Below are positions 15,943 through 24,204 of a DNA stretch of 32,478 nucleotides, piece by piece (the first letter of the stretch is position 1; each line of letters starts with the position of its first letter). The DNA is from JAKVJE01 sp047722305 (GTDB lineage: Bacteria; Actinomycetota; Actinomycetes; Actinomycetales; Microbacteriaceae): assembly GCA_047722305.1 (NCBI GenBank), contig JBDNYM010000022.1:1-32478 (forward strand), read 5' to 3'. A program made the translations under genes and the position numbers. The notes beneath the pieces are model-generated. The model saw nothing but the letters and a program-made list of their open reading frames with translations, was not told where the DNA came from and searched no databases.

Positions 15943-17040
15943 CTAGGCCGCGGTCGCTGCGGCCCGGCCCCATGCCGCATCGGAGGCATCGAGCGCCGCG
16001 CCCAGGTCGAACGCGCCTCCCGCGGCCGCAAGCCCGGCCGCGAGCGCGACCAGCACCCGGACGGTCCCGTCCGGCGTGGCCTCCGCGGCGAAGTGCGTGC
16101 TGCGCACCGCTGGCCCGACGGCGCCGTCCACGTCGGCCAGCCAGTGCCCGCCGGCCTGCCGTGCCGCCGCGGAGACGGCCGCGGCGTCGAGGCCGGCGGA
16201 GAGGTCCACCGCGGTGGCGAGCGGGTTCGCCTCCGCGGCGGGCACGCGCGGCCGCACCCCGCCGGCACGCAGCCCGGCGCGCACGGCCTGCGCCGCCGTG
16301 CGGTGCCGCTCCAGCCGCGCGGGCAGCCCCTCGCGCTCCAGCTCGAGAAACGCGTCCTCCGCGGCCAGCACGTCCAGCACGGGCGGAATGCTGGGCGTCT
16401 CCGTTCGTCCCCGTCCCAGCCATTCGTCGCGCAGCCAGCACAGCGACAGCGCCGAGGGGACGGGGTCCGGGCCGGGGGCGAGCAACGGCCAGCCGGTGGG
16501 CGAGATCACCGCCGCCGACAGGCCGGACGGCCCGCCGAGCGCTTTCTGCGGCCCGAGGACGGCCGCATCCACCTCCGCTGGAATCGCCACGGCGCCGACG
16601 GTCGCCACCGCATCCACGGCGATCAGGGCCCCATGCCGGTGGGCGACCGCGACCAGCTCGGGCAGCGGGTGCAGCACGCCGGTGATCGCCTCGCCGTGAG
16701 CGAGGAACACCGTGTCGAACTCGGGATGGTGCGACAGAGCCCCGTCCAGCGCGGCCGGAGACAGGGCGCAGCCGGCCGGCGCCTCCAACGACTCGCAGAC
16801 GCCCCCATACCCGCGCAGCCAGGCCTCGAAGCCGTGGCCGTAGCGGCTCGACACCACGTTGAGCACCCGACGCCCGGCGCCGGCCAGCTCGCGCGCCAGC
16901 GATTGGAGGGCGACGGTCGCCTCGGCGAACACCGGCAGCGCCACCGCCTCCGGGCCGACCAGGCGGCCGAACTCGTCGGCCAGGGCGGCGACGCGCTCCG
17001 GCGTGATCTCGCTGCGGGACAACTCCGACCAGGCGCTCAT
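15943..17040 (-). CDS. Class V aminotransferase (alanine-glyoxylate type)
   Basis: 365 residues from the ATG overlapping the upstream permease stop (ATGA). It has the fold-type I PLP layout of the alanine/serine-glyoxylate group: PVFAEATVALQSL near the N-terminus, Asp143 in AVDAVATVGA to hold the pyridine nitrogen, and Lys166 in GPQKALGGPSG as the Schiff-base lysine. The family moves an amino group to glyoxylate or pyruvate and includes ureidoglycine-glyoxylate aminotransferase of purine breakdown. Lying between transporter and HyuA/HyuB genes, it could process the amino acid released after ring opening. The exact donor and acceptor cannot be read from sequence. Confidence 0.85.
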   Translation of the reverse strand: MSAWSELSRSEITPERVAALADEFGRLVGPEAVALPVFAEATVALQSLARELAGAGRRVLNVVSSRYGHGFEAWLRGYGGVCESLEAPAGCALSPAALDGALSHHPEFDTVFLAHGEAITGVLHPLPELVAVAHRHGALIAVDAVATVGAVAIPAEVDAAVLGPQKALGGPSGLSAAVISPTGWPLLAPGPDPVPSALSLCWLRDEWLGRGRTETPSIPPVLDVLAAEDAFLELEREGLPARLERHRTAAQAVRAGLRAGGVRPRVPAAEANPLATAVDLSAGLDAAAVSAAARQAGGHWLADVDGAVGPAVRSTHFAAEATPDGTVRVLVALAAGLAAAGGAFDLGAALDASDAAWGRAAATAA

Positions 17041-17885
17041 GCGGCGCGCTCCTCTCCCCGCCCGGCCCCGGCTCGGCGGCGGCGCGACCAGGCGAACACG
17101 ATTCCCGCCGCCGCGAACAGCAGCAGGGTGAAGCCGAACACGGCCGTCGTGGCCGCGTAGACCTTGGGCGTGGTCCCGTAGTTCAGGCTGCTGTACAGGT
17201 ACACGGCCAGGGTGGACACGTCCGGGGTGGAAAGGAACGTGGCCACCACCAGGTTGTCGAAGGCCAGGGTGAACGACAGGATCGCCCCGATGGCGATCGC
17301 CGGCGCCAGCTGGGGCATCACCACCGTGGTCGCGACCTGCACATCGGTGGCGCCCAGGTCACGGGCGGCCTCCTCGATGTCGCGCCGGAGAGTGACGGCC
17401 CCGGCCCGGACCACGAAGGCGACCAGGGCGATGGCCAGCGGAGTGAGCGCCACCACGAACGTGCCGAACCCCAGTGGCACCTGCACCACCGAGGTCAGCT
17501 GCAGAAACGACACGGCGATGACCACCTCCGGCACGATCAGCAGCAGCGCCACCAGCCCCGACAGCGTCCGCCGCACCCAGGCGGAGGGATGCCGCACCAG
17601 CGCGTACCCAAGCGCCGATCCCAGCACCGTCGCGATCGCCATCACACACACGGCGACCTGGAAACCGCTCACGATGCTGGCGCGCAGCGAGTCGTCGGCC
17701 CAGGCGGCCGCATACGCCCCCAGGCTGAAGCCGGTGAAGCGGGCCGTCTGCCGGCCGCCCACCCCCGGGTTGAACGAGTAGGCGACCGACAGCAGCAGCG
17801 GCGCGTACAGGAAGAGCAGCGCGGCGCCGACGACGATCCAGTTCCCCGCGCCCAGGCGCCCCGCCCGGCGGCTGCGCGCGCTCAC
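17037..17885 (-). CDS. ABC transporter permease, PotC-like
   Basis: 282 residues from a GTG overlapping the stop of the upstream permease (GTGA). Six hydrophobic segments are apparent, beginning with WIVVGAALLFLYAPLLLSVAYSF. The cytoplasmic coupling loop has the EAA-type motif EEAARDLGATDVQVATTVVMP, contacting the ATPase. Length and motif match the second permease of polyamine-type importers, which pairs with the PotB-like subunit. The C-terminus is strongly basic (WSRRRRAGAGRGEERAA). The preceding GTG-initiated reading MSARSRRAGRLG also gives a positive N-terminus, consistent with a cytoplasmic start. Confidence 0.88.
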   Translation of the reverse strand: MSARSRRAGRLGAGNWIVVGAALLFLYAPLLLSVAYSFNPGVGGRQTARFTGFSLGAYAAAWADDSLRASIVSGFQVAVCVMAIATVLGSALGYALVRHPSAWVRRTLSGLVALLLIVPEVVIAVSFLQLTSVVQVPLGFGTFVVALTPLAIALVAFVVRAGAVTLRRDIEEAARDLGATDVQVATTVVMPQLAPAIAIGAILSFTLAFDNLVVATFLSTPDVSTLAVYLYSSLNYGTTPKVYAATTAVFGFTLLLFAAAGIVFAWSRRRRAGAGRGEERAA

Positions 17886-18730
17886 GACGCCACCTCGTCG
17901 AATCCGCGGGTGAACCGCAGCAGCACCGCCACCAGCACGCCCACCGCCACCATGATCGCCACCGCGATCGCCGAGCCGAACGCGTAGTTCTGCGAGCGCA
18001 GGTACTCCGTCTGCACCAGCTGGCCCAGGAACAGCCCGCGTCCCGCCCCCAGAATCTGCGGGATGACCAGCTCGCCGAGCATGGGCACCGCGGTCAGCAT
18101 CGCCGCGGTGGCGATGCCGGGTCGCGCCAGGGGCAGGGTCACCGTGAAGAACCGGCGCACCGGACCAGCGCCCAGATCGCCAGCCGCGTCGAGCACGGAG
18201 GTCGGGATGCGCCGCAGCACCAGGAACAGCGGCAGGATCGCGATGGGCAGGTACCCGTACACCATCCCGATGACGATCGCGCGCGGGGTGCCGAGCAGTT
18301 CCAGGCCGCCGGCGCCGAACAGCCGGGCGACCCACACCACCGGCCCGTCCGCACCCAGCAGCACTTGCCACGACAGCACCCGGATGAGAAAACTGGAAAA
18401 GTACGGCACCAGCACCAGCACCAGCAATACCGTCCGCACCCGCCCCCGGGAGCGCGCGATGACGTACGCCACCGGCAGAGCGAGAACGATGGCGATCGCG
18501 CTCGACACCAGCGCGGAGACGACCGTGAGCCCGAAGGCGTTGAGGTAGATGCCGCTGGCGAGCCGCCCGTAGTTGTCGAGGGTGAGGCCGGGGCCGACCG
18601 ATCCGAAACCGGGCTGGTGGAACGAAGCCACCACGGTGGTCGCCAGCGGGGCCAGGAAGAACGCCGCCAGCCACAGGCCGGGCACCGCCGCCAGGAGCGA
18701 CAGCAGCACCGGACGTCGGCGCGCGCTCAT
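17882..18730 (-). CDS. ABC transporter permease, PotB-like
   Basis: 282 residues from the ATG that overlaps the ATPase stop (ATGA). The first membrane segment follows a short basic start (MSARRRP), and about six segments are visible in all. A periplasmic-side loop with HQPGFGSVGPGLTLDNY precedes the core transport domain, as in PotB/CysT-type permeases, and the EAA motif LDAAGDLGAGPVRRFFTVTLP lies near residue 195. With the PotC-like partner it would form the channel of an importer. It lies second in the operon. Confidence 0.88.
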   Translation of the reverse strand: MSARRRPVLLSLLAAVPGLWLAAFFLAPLATTVVASFHQPGFGSVGPGLTLDNYGRLASGIYLNAFGLTVVSALVSSAIAIVLALPVAYVIARSRGRVRTVLLVLVLVPYFSSFLIRVLSWQVLLGADGPVVWVARLFGAGGLELLGTPRAIVIGMVYGYLPIAILPLFLVLRRIPTSVLDAAGDLGAGPVRRFFTVTLPLARPGIATAAMLTAVPMLGELVIPQILGAGRGLFLGQLVQTEYLRSQNYAFGSAIAVAIMVAVGVLVAVLLRFTRGFDEVAS

Positions 18731-19887
18731 GCCGTCCGGCCCCCGTCGTCTTCCGCAGCCGGGTACAGGTGGAGGTCGACGGCGTCCCAGTCGAGCGCGC
18801 CGCGCGCCCCGACGGCGGGCAGGGCGCGCTGCGTCCCCCGCGACCAGCGCACCTCCCAGTCGCGGCCGGCGGCATCGCGCGCCACGACCTCCGCGTCGGC
18901 GCCGAGATCGATCACGCGAGTCACGGTCGCCTCGACCCGGCCGGTGTCGGTCCAGCGGAGCCGCTCCGGGCGGACCATCGCCCAGACCTCTGCACCGGCG
19001 TGCACCCCGGGATGGACGCTGTGGCTCTCCCAGCGGGCGCCGGCGCCACCGGCATCATCGGCACCGCCATCCGGCTCCACCGCGGCCCCGCCGGCGTCGA
19101 ACGCCACCACGCGCGCCCGCACCCGGTTCTGCCGCCCCACGAAGCCGGCCACCCACGCCGTCGCCGGGTCGTCGTAGAGCCGGGAGGGGGTGCCCTCCTG
19201 CTCGATGCGGCCGTCGTGGAGCACCGCCACCCGGTCGGCAAGGGCGAAGGCCTCCTCCTGGTCGTGGGTGACGAACATGAACGTGGTGCCCAGGCGCTCG
19301 TGGATGCGGCGCAGCTCGCCCTGCACGTCCTGCCGCAGCTTGCGGTCGAGGGCGGCCAGCGGCTCGTCGAGCAGCAGCACGCTGGGGGTGTTGGCCAGCG
19401 CCCGGGCCAGCGCCACCCGCTGGCGCTGGCCCCCGGCCCGCTGCGCCGGGTAGCGGTCGGCGACCGGGCCCAGGCGGACGAGGTCGAGGAGCCGGCCGAC
19501 GGTCTCATCCCGTTCCGCCCGCGGACGGCCATGGACGCGGGGGCCGTAGGCGATGTTGGCCCGCACGGTGAGGTGCGGGAACAGCGCGTAGTCCTGGAAC
19601 ACCGTGTTCGCATCGCGCCGCCGGGCGGGAACAGCGCTCACGTCACGGCCGCCGAAGAGCACCCGGCCCGCGTCCTGGCGCTCGAGGCCCGCCACGATGC
19701 GCATGAGCGTGGTCTTGCCGCCGCCGCTGGGTCCCAGCAGGGCGACGAACTCGCCGGCGGAGATCTCCAGGTCCACCGCATCGAGGGCCAGCGTCTCGCC
19801 GAAGCGCTTGGTGACGCCGCGGACGGACACCGCCGTGCCCCGGCCGGCGGTCGCCGTGGGCAGGGGTCGGGACGAGGATTCAGGCAC
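18727..19887 (-). CDS. ABC transporter ATP-binding protein, PotA-like
   Basis: 386 residues from a GTG. Walker A GPSGGGKTT is at residues 52-60, the Q-loop Gln98 in VFQDYAL, Walker B LLLDEP at 171-176, and the H-loop in VTHDQEEAF. From about residue 255 there is a C-terminal TOBE-type beta domain, as in PotA and MalK. The signature motif reads RAGGQ (150-154) instead of the usual LSGGQ, losing the conserved serine. It heads a six-gene overlapping operon and drives import for the two permeases. The substrate class (polyamine-type) comes from family resemblance only. Confidence 0.9.
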   Translation of the reverse strand: MPESSSRPLPTATAGRGTAVSVRGVTKRFGETLALDAVDLEISAGEFVALLGPSGGGKTTLMRIVAGLERQDAGRVLFGGRDVSAVPARRRDANTVFQDYALFPHLTVRANIAYGPRVHGRPRAERDETVGRLLDLVRLGPVADRYPAQRAGGQRQRVALARALANTPSVLLLDEPLAALDRKLRQDVQGELRRIHERLGTTFMFVTHDQEEAFALADRVAVLHDGRIEQEGTPSRLYDDPATAWVAGFVGRQNRVRARVVAFDAGGAAVEPDGGADDAGGAGARWESHSVHPGVHAGAEVWAMVRPERLRWTDTGRVEATVTRVIDLGADAEVVARDAAGRDWEVRWSRGTQRALPAVGARGALDWDAVDLHLYPAAEDDGGRTA

Positions 19888-19980
19888 CAGACCAACCTAG
19901 GCCGGATTCGCGCCGAACGGCGAGTCGATGAAGGCTGATGTCGTCGCGCCCGCACCATCCCGCCCAATTAGGCTGGGCGC
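19888..19980. promoter_or_regulatory. Divergent leaderless promoters, ABC operon and CDP-alcohol transferase gene
   Basis: On the minus strand TAGGTT (19899-19894) lies exactly six bases before the ATPase GTG. On the plus strand TAGGCT (19969-19974) lies exactly six bases before the ATG at 19981. Neither start has a Shine-Dalgarno. CGCCG-AA-CGGCG (19911-19922) covers the expected -35 area of the operon promoter and could be an operator. Confidence 0.5.
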
Positions 19981-20616
19981 ATGACCGCAATCCAGCCCAT
20001 CGCCTCTTCCTCCTGGGGACGCCTCCGCGCCCTCCGTCCCCGTCTGGCCGATGTCTTCACCGCCCCGAACGCGATCTCGGTCGCCGGGTTCGTGCTGGTG
20101 CTCTCGGGCACGTCGCGCATCCGCACCCCGCGCGGGCTGACCAGCGTCGTGCTGGGCCGGGCCTCCGACCTGATCGACGGCACGGTCGCCCGGGCCACGG
20201 GCGCGACCAGCGACTTCGGCGCCGCTCTCGACGCCGGTCTGGACAAGCTCGGGATGGCCGCCATCCTGACCAGCGCCTTCCGGCAGCGGTGCCTGCCGCG
20301 TCCGGCGCTGCTCGGGGTGGTCGTCCACAACGCGCTGAACGCCGGCGCCACCCTGCTGCAGCAGCGGCGCCGGCCCGACCGCACCCTCCGCCCCACCGTG
20401 ACCGGCAAGCTGTCGATGTTCGCCGAGAACATCGGGGTGCTCGCCTACGTCGCGGCCAACCTCGACTCGGAATCGGTGCCGGATGGCGTCCGCCGCGCCT
20501 GCGCTGCGCTCGGGATGGTCGGCACAACGCTCGGCATCGCGGGCGGGCTCGCCGCGGCGGCGCAGTACTTCCACCGGGCGCTCGGCGCGCCCTCCGGGGA
20601 CCGCCGTTCGGCCTGA
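19981..20616 (+). CDS. CDP-alcohol phosphatidyltransferase family protein
   Basis: 211 residues. The full catalytic pattern D-G-x2-A-R-x8-G-x3-D-x3-D is present: Asp66-Gly67, Ala70-Arg71, Gly80, Asp84 and Asp88. This motif binds the CDP-lipid and metal ions at the membrane surface. Several hydrophobic segments surround it (for example SVAGFVLVLSG and MVGTTLGIAGGLAAAAQYF). It would join a CDP-activated lipid to an alcohol such as glycerol phosphate or inositol phosphate, releasing CMP; the alcohol is unknown. It is apparently leaderless and followed 21 bases later by the CYTH-CHAD gene, which has its own promoter-like element. Confidence 0.85.
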   Translation: MTAIQPIASSSWGRLRALRPRLADVFTAPNAISVAGFVLVLSGTSRIRTPRGLTSVVLGRASDLIDGTVARATGATSDFGAALDAGLDKLGMAAILTSAFRQRCLPRPALLGVVVHNALNAGATLLQQRRRPDRTLRPTVTGKLSMFAENIGVLAYVAANLDSESVPDGVRRACAALGMVGTTLGIAGGLAAAAQYFHRALGAPSGDRRSA

Positions 20617-20625
20617 GCGCGCGGG

Positions 20626-20637
20626 TACCCTGAGATC
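20626..20637 (+). promoter_or_regulatory. Leaderless -10 element for the CYTH-CHAD gene
   Basis: TACCCT (20626-20631) stands six bases before the ATG at 20638, with no Shine-Dalgarno. The gene may therefore be transcribed separately from the preceding transferase gene. Confidence 0.45.
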
Positions 20638-22212
20638 ATGCCGAAGCGCCCCGAACAGCACACCGAGGTCGAGCGGAAATACGACGTCCCGGCGGACGCG
20701 GCCCTGCCCGACCTCGTGGCGGCCGGACTGTTCCCGGGCAGCACCCGAGCCGTCGAGCTCCTGGACGCGACCTACTACGACACCGACGACCGCAGCCTGT
20801 TCGCCCACCGGGTGGTGCTGCGCCGCCGCTCCGGCGGACACGACGCCGGCTGGCATGTGAAGAGCCCGTCTGGGCGGGGCCGCAACGAGTTCCGCTGGCC
20901 GCTGGGACGAGGACGCGCGGTGCCGGCGGCGGTCCGCGCAGAGCTGAAGCCCCTCATCGACGACCACGAGCTGAAGCCGCTGGCCCGGGTGCGCACCACC
21001 CGCACCGTCGTCACGGTGCAGGACGCCGCCGGGACGCCCCAGGTGGAGATCTGCGACGACCTGGTCGAGACCGACGACCTGCGCCGCGGTACCTCCGCCA
21101 GCTGGCGGGAGTGGGAGGCCGAGGTCTCCGAGGGCATCCCCGCCGAAGAGGCGACCCGTCTGCTCGACCGGATCGAGTCAGCGCTGCTCGCCCACGGCGC
21201 GCAGCCGTCCGTCTCCGCGTCGAAGCTGGCCCGGGCCATCGGGGAGACGCCGGTTCCCGCCGCTCCCCCAGCCGCTCCCGACGCTGCAGCGATATCCGAC
21301 CCCGACCCGGCGGCGCTGTCGGCCGCCGCCGCGCTCGGCCCCGCGGTCCAGGAGATCGCCACCCGACTGCTGCGCAGCGAGGAGGGAGTGCGCCGCGACG
21401 CCGAGGACGCCGTCCATCAGGCCCGCGTGCAGGTGCGCACGCTGCGCAGCCTGCTGCACGTCTACCGGCCGCTGTTTCGCGACCGCGACGTGGAGCGGCT
21501 CGACACCAGGCTCAAGAGATTCGGCCGCCGACTCGGTGAGGCCCGCGACGCCGAGGTGCGGGCCCGCTTCCTGCGCACTCGGCTCGACGAGCTGGGGGAG
21601 CTGGGGCAGGTCCCCTCGGAGGCGCTGCAGACACGGCTGGATGCCGGCAGCGGGTGGAAGGTGTACCAGCAGCACCATCGCCGACTGGTCAAGCAGCTCG
21701 ACTCGCGGTCGACGGCCCGCCTGCGCGCGGCGCTCGAAGAGCTCATCACCGCTCCCCCGTTCGCGGCCGCCGCCGTGCAGCGGGCCGATCTGGTGCTGCC
21801 GCCCTGTCTGCGCGCGGCGCTCGGCGAGCTGGAGCGCGCCACCACCGAGCTGGAGGCGCACGCCGGCTCTGAGGAGCACCTGCACGCGGTGCGCAAGGCC
21901 GCCCGCCGCCTGCGGTACGGGGCGACGGCGCTCAAAGGCTGCGGGCTGCTCCCGGCGGAGGCGCTGAAGGCGCTGATCTCCGCCAGCAAGCAGCTGCAGG
22001 ATGCCCTGGGCGACCACCGCGACGACGTGCTGCTGGCCGAGCGGGTCGAGGGGTTCCTGGCCGATACCGCGGACCCGGCCGACGCCGCCGTGCTGACGCG
22101 CCTGCGCGATCACGCCCGCGAGCGCGCCGCCGCCGAGCTGCTCGACTTCGAGCCCCAGCTGCGCGCCGTGTTCTCGGCGGCCCGCAGCCTCCTCGCCCGG
22201 TGGGCTGGATGA
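20638..22212 (+). CDS. CYTH and CHAD domain protein (polyphosphate-related)
   Basis: 524 residues. The N-terminal CYTH domain (about 1-200) starts with the E-x-E-x-K signature at Glu10, Glu12 and Lys14, and contains alternating charged residues lining a triphosphate tunnel. After an Ala/Pro linker, the CHAD domain (about 225-510) has the paired histidine/arginine helices VHQARVQVRTLR and LHAVRKAARRLRYG typical of the fold. CYTH domains hydrolyse or bind inorganic triphosphate-like substrates; CHAD domains bind polyphosphate granules. The combination is common in actinobacteria. The function is probably polyphosphate binding and tripolyphosphate metabolism. Confidence 0.9.
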   Translation: MPKRPEQHTEVERKYDVPADAALPDLVAAGLFPGSTRAVELLDATYYDTDDRSLFAHRVVLRRRSGGHDAGWHVKSPSGRGRNEFRWPLGRGRAVPAAVRAELKPLIDDHELKPLARVRTTRTVVTVQDAAGTPQVEICDDLVETDDLRRGTSASWREWEAEVSEGIPAEEATRLLDRIESALLAHGAQPSVSASKLARAIGETPVPAAPPAAPDAAAISDPDPAALSAAAALGPAVQEIATRLLRSEEGVRRDAEDAVHQARVQVRTLRSLLHVYRPLFRDRDVERLDTRLKRFGRRLGEARDAEVRARFLRTRLDELGELGQVPSEALQTRLDAGSGWKVYQQHHRRLVKQLDSRSTARLRAALEELITAPPFAAAAVQRADLVLPPCLRAALGELERATTELEAHAGSEEHLHAVRKAARRLRYGATALKGCGLLPAEALKALISASKQLQDALGDHRDDVLLAERVEGFLADTADPADAAVLTRLRDHARERAAAELLDFEPQLRAVFSAARSLLARWAG

Positions 22213-22255
22213 CGGCGGGTCGCGTCGCGGTGCGCTGCCGACCAGGCTGGACCGC

Positions 22256-23095
22256 ATGATCGACGACCCCTACCGCGACGCCCTCGCCCCCGGCTGGCAG
22301 CGGCGGGGTGCGATCGAGCCGAGGCCGGTGCCGGCCCGCCTCGGGACGGTGTTCGAGGATGCCGCCGGCTGGGTGGGCGCCGTGGTCGGGTTCGAGGCGG
22401 GCGCGATGCGCCTCGAAGACCGGCACGGGGCGACCCGGCTGATGCCGCTGGGCGGCGGCTACCTCATCGACGGCCAGCCTGTGATCGCGGTGCGTCCCCC
22501 AGCAGCGCCCCCCGCACCGCCGCGGAGCCGAAGCACCGCCTCCGGGTCGCGGCCCGTAGAGCTGCAGCGCGCCCGGGTGGCGCGGACCAGCCGCATCTGG
22601 GTCGAGGGCACCCACGACGCCGAGCTGGTGGAGCGCATCTGGGGCGACGATCTGCGCTACGAGGGGGTGGTCGTGGAGCCGATCGGCGGCGTCGACCGCC
22701 TGGCGGAGCGGCTGGCCGTCTTCGGCCCCGCCCCGCGGCAGCGGGTGGGCATGCTGGTCGACCACCTGCTGCCGGGCACCAAGGAGTCGCGCCTGGCCGA
22801 GGATGCCGCCCGCGGCGTGGTCCCCGGGTCGCTGCTGGTGGTGGGGCACCCGTACATCGACGTCTGGCAGGCGGTGCGCCCGGAGCGGCTGGGCATCCCG
22901 GCCTGGCCCCGCATCCCGCGCGGCGTGGAGTGGAAGGTGGGCATCTGCCGCGCCTTCGACTGGCCGGCGGAGACGCAGGAGGACATCCACAACGCCTGGC
23001 GGCGCATCCTGGGCCACGTCCACCGGTTGACCGACCTGCAGCCGGAGTTCGCGGGGCGGGTGGAGGAGCTCATCGACTTCGTGACCGCCGCCTGA
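22256..23095 (+). CDS. DUF3097 family protein
   Basis: 279 residues. It matches the actinobacterial DUF3097 layout: a variable N-terminal third with VFEDAAGWVGAVVGFE, then RIWVEGTHDAELVERIWGD (residues 113-131), VGMLVDHLLPGTKESR (164-179) and VGHPYIDVWQAV. The EG..D and later VDH patterns resemble the acidic residues of TOPRIM folds, which suggests nucleic-acid or nucleotide chemistry, but this is a comparison by eye. There is no signal peptide or membrane segment. The C-terminus ends seven bases from the converging VIT gene. Confidence 0.85.
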   Translation: MIDDPYRDALAPGWQRRGAIEPRPVPARLGTVFEDAAGWVGAVVGFEAGAMRLEDRHGATRLMPLGGGYLIDGQPVIAVRPPAAPPAPPRSRSTASGSRPVELQRARVARTSRIWVEGTHDAELVERIWGDDLRYEGVVVEPIGGVDRLAERLAVFGPAPRQRVGMLVDHLLPGTKESRLAEDAARGVVPGSLLVVGHPYIDVWQAVRPERLGIPAWPRIPRGVEWKVGICRAFDWPAETQEDIHNAWRRILGHVHRLTDLQPEFAGRVEELIDFVTAA

Positions 23096-23102
23096 CGCGC
23101 GC

Positions 23103-24182
23103 CTACGCCCCGAACAGCAGCCCGAGCCCGTAGGTGATCGCGGCCGCCCCGTAGCCGATGCCGAGCTGCCGCAGGGCCCGCCGCAGCGGCGACGAGCCGG
23201 ACAGCAGCCCCACCAGCGCACCGGTCACCAGCAGCCCCAGCCCGACCAGGACGACGGCCGTCACCATGGCGGCATCCCGCGGCCAGCCGAACAGGAACGG
23301 CAGGATGGGGATGACGGCGCCGACCGCGAAGCACAGGAAGCTCGACAGCCCGGCCCGGAATCCCGTGCCCACCACCGCAGTGGTATCGGCCTCCGTCGGC
23401 GACCGGCGCCCCGAGTCCCGGCCCGGGTTGCGGCCGGCGTGGGCCTCGGCGATTCGCTGCTGCGCCCGGCGGTCGGCCTCGGCCGGATCCATGCCGCGGG
23501 AGCGATAGACGAGGGCCAGCTCATTGGCGTTCACATCGAGATCGGGCAGGACGTCGTCGGCCTCCCCGGGCAGCGACGCCGCGATGAGTTCGCGCTGCGA
23601 CGACACCGAGACGTATTCTCCGGCAGCCATGGACAGGGCGCCGCCCAGCAGCCCGGACACCCCGCTGAGCAGGATGACCGCCGGCGTTGCGCCCCCGGCG
23701 GAGACGCCGACCACCAGCGACAGGTTGCTGATGAGCCCGTCGTTGGCGCCGAACACCGCCGCCCGGAACCCGCCCGCCAGCTTGGTGCGACCGCTGGCGG
23801 CCAGCCCGCGCACGACCTCCTCGTGGATGCGCTCGTCGGCGGCCATCTGCGGGGTCGCATCCTGCTCGTGCGAGTAGGGCGAGCGCGACTCGCCGCGCTG
23901 GGCGAGGATGAGCACGAACACCGAGCCGAACCGGCGCGCGAGCCACCCGAATACGCGGGTGGGGAGGCTGATGCGGGGCGTGCCGACGTGGGGGCCGAGC
24001 AGGGTGCGCCAGTGGTCGGCGTGGCGGCCCTCCGCGTCGGCGAGCCGCAGCAGGATGTCGCGCTCGCCGCCGGGGCTGCGCTGGGCGGCGATGTCCCGGT
24101 AGATGCTCGCCTCGGCGAGTTCATCGGCGAGATAGCGCCGCCACCGGCGGATCTGCCGGTGGGTGGGAGTCTGAGCTGGCAT
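23103..24182 (-). CDS. VIT1/CCC1 family transporter with N-terminal rubrerythrin-like domain
   Basis: 359 residues. The first 100 or so residues form a ferritin/rubrerythrin-like helical domain with acidic/histidine pairs (LADELAEASIYRDIA, LADAEGRHADHW), as in the erythrin-VIT architecture. From about 135 the VIT domain begins with GFRAAVFGANDGLISNLSLVVGV, followed by MAAGEYVSVSSQREL and three or so C-terminal membrane segments. VIT1/CCC1 proteins move Fe2+ or Mn2+ out of the cytoplasm with proton exchange, and the ferritin-like part is thought to bind metal. It lies 22 bases after a second VIT-like gene. TACCAT (24195-24190), seven bases before the ATG, could be its own promoter. Confidence 0.9.
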   Translation of the reverse strand: MPAQTPTHRQIRRWRRYLADELAEASIYRDIAAQRSPGGERDILLRLADAEGRHADHWRTLLGPHVGTPRISLPTRVFGWLARRFGSVFVLILAQRGESRSPYSHEQDATPQMAADERIHEEVVRGLAASGRTKLAGGFRAAVFGANDGLISNLSLVVGVSAGGATPAVILLSGVSGLLGGALSMAAGEYVSVSSQRELIAASLPGEADDVLPDLDVNANELALVYRSRGMDPAEADRRAQQRIAEAHAGRNPGRDSGRRSPTEADTTAVVGTGFRAGLSSFLCFAVGAVIPILPFLFGWPRDAAMVTAVVLVGLGLLVTGALVGLLSGSSPLRRALRQLGIGYGAAAITYGLGLLFGA

Positions 24183-24204
24183 CCGGACTATGGTAGTCGC
24201 CGCG

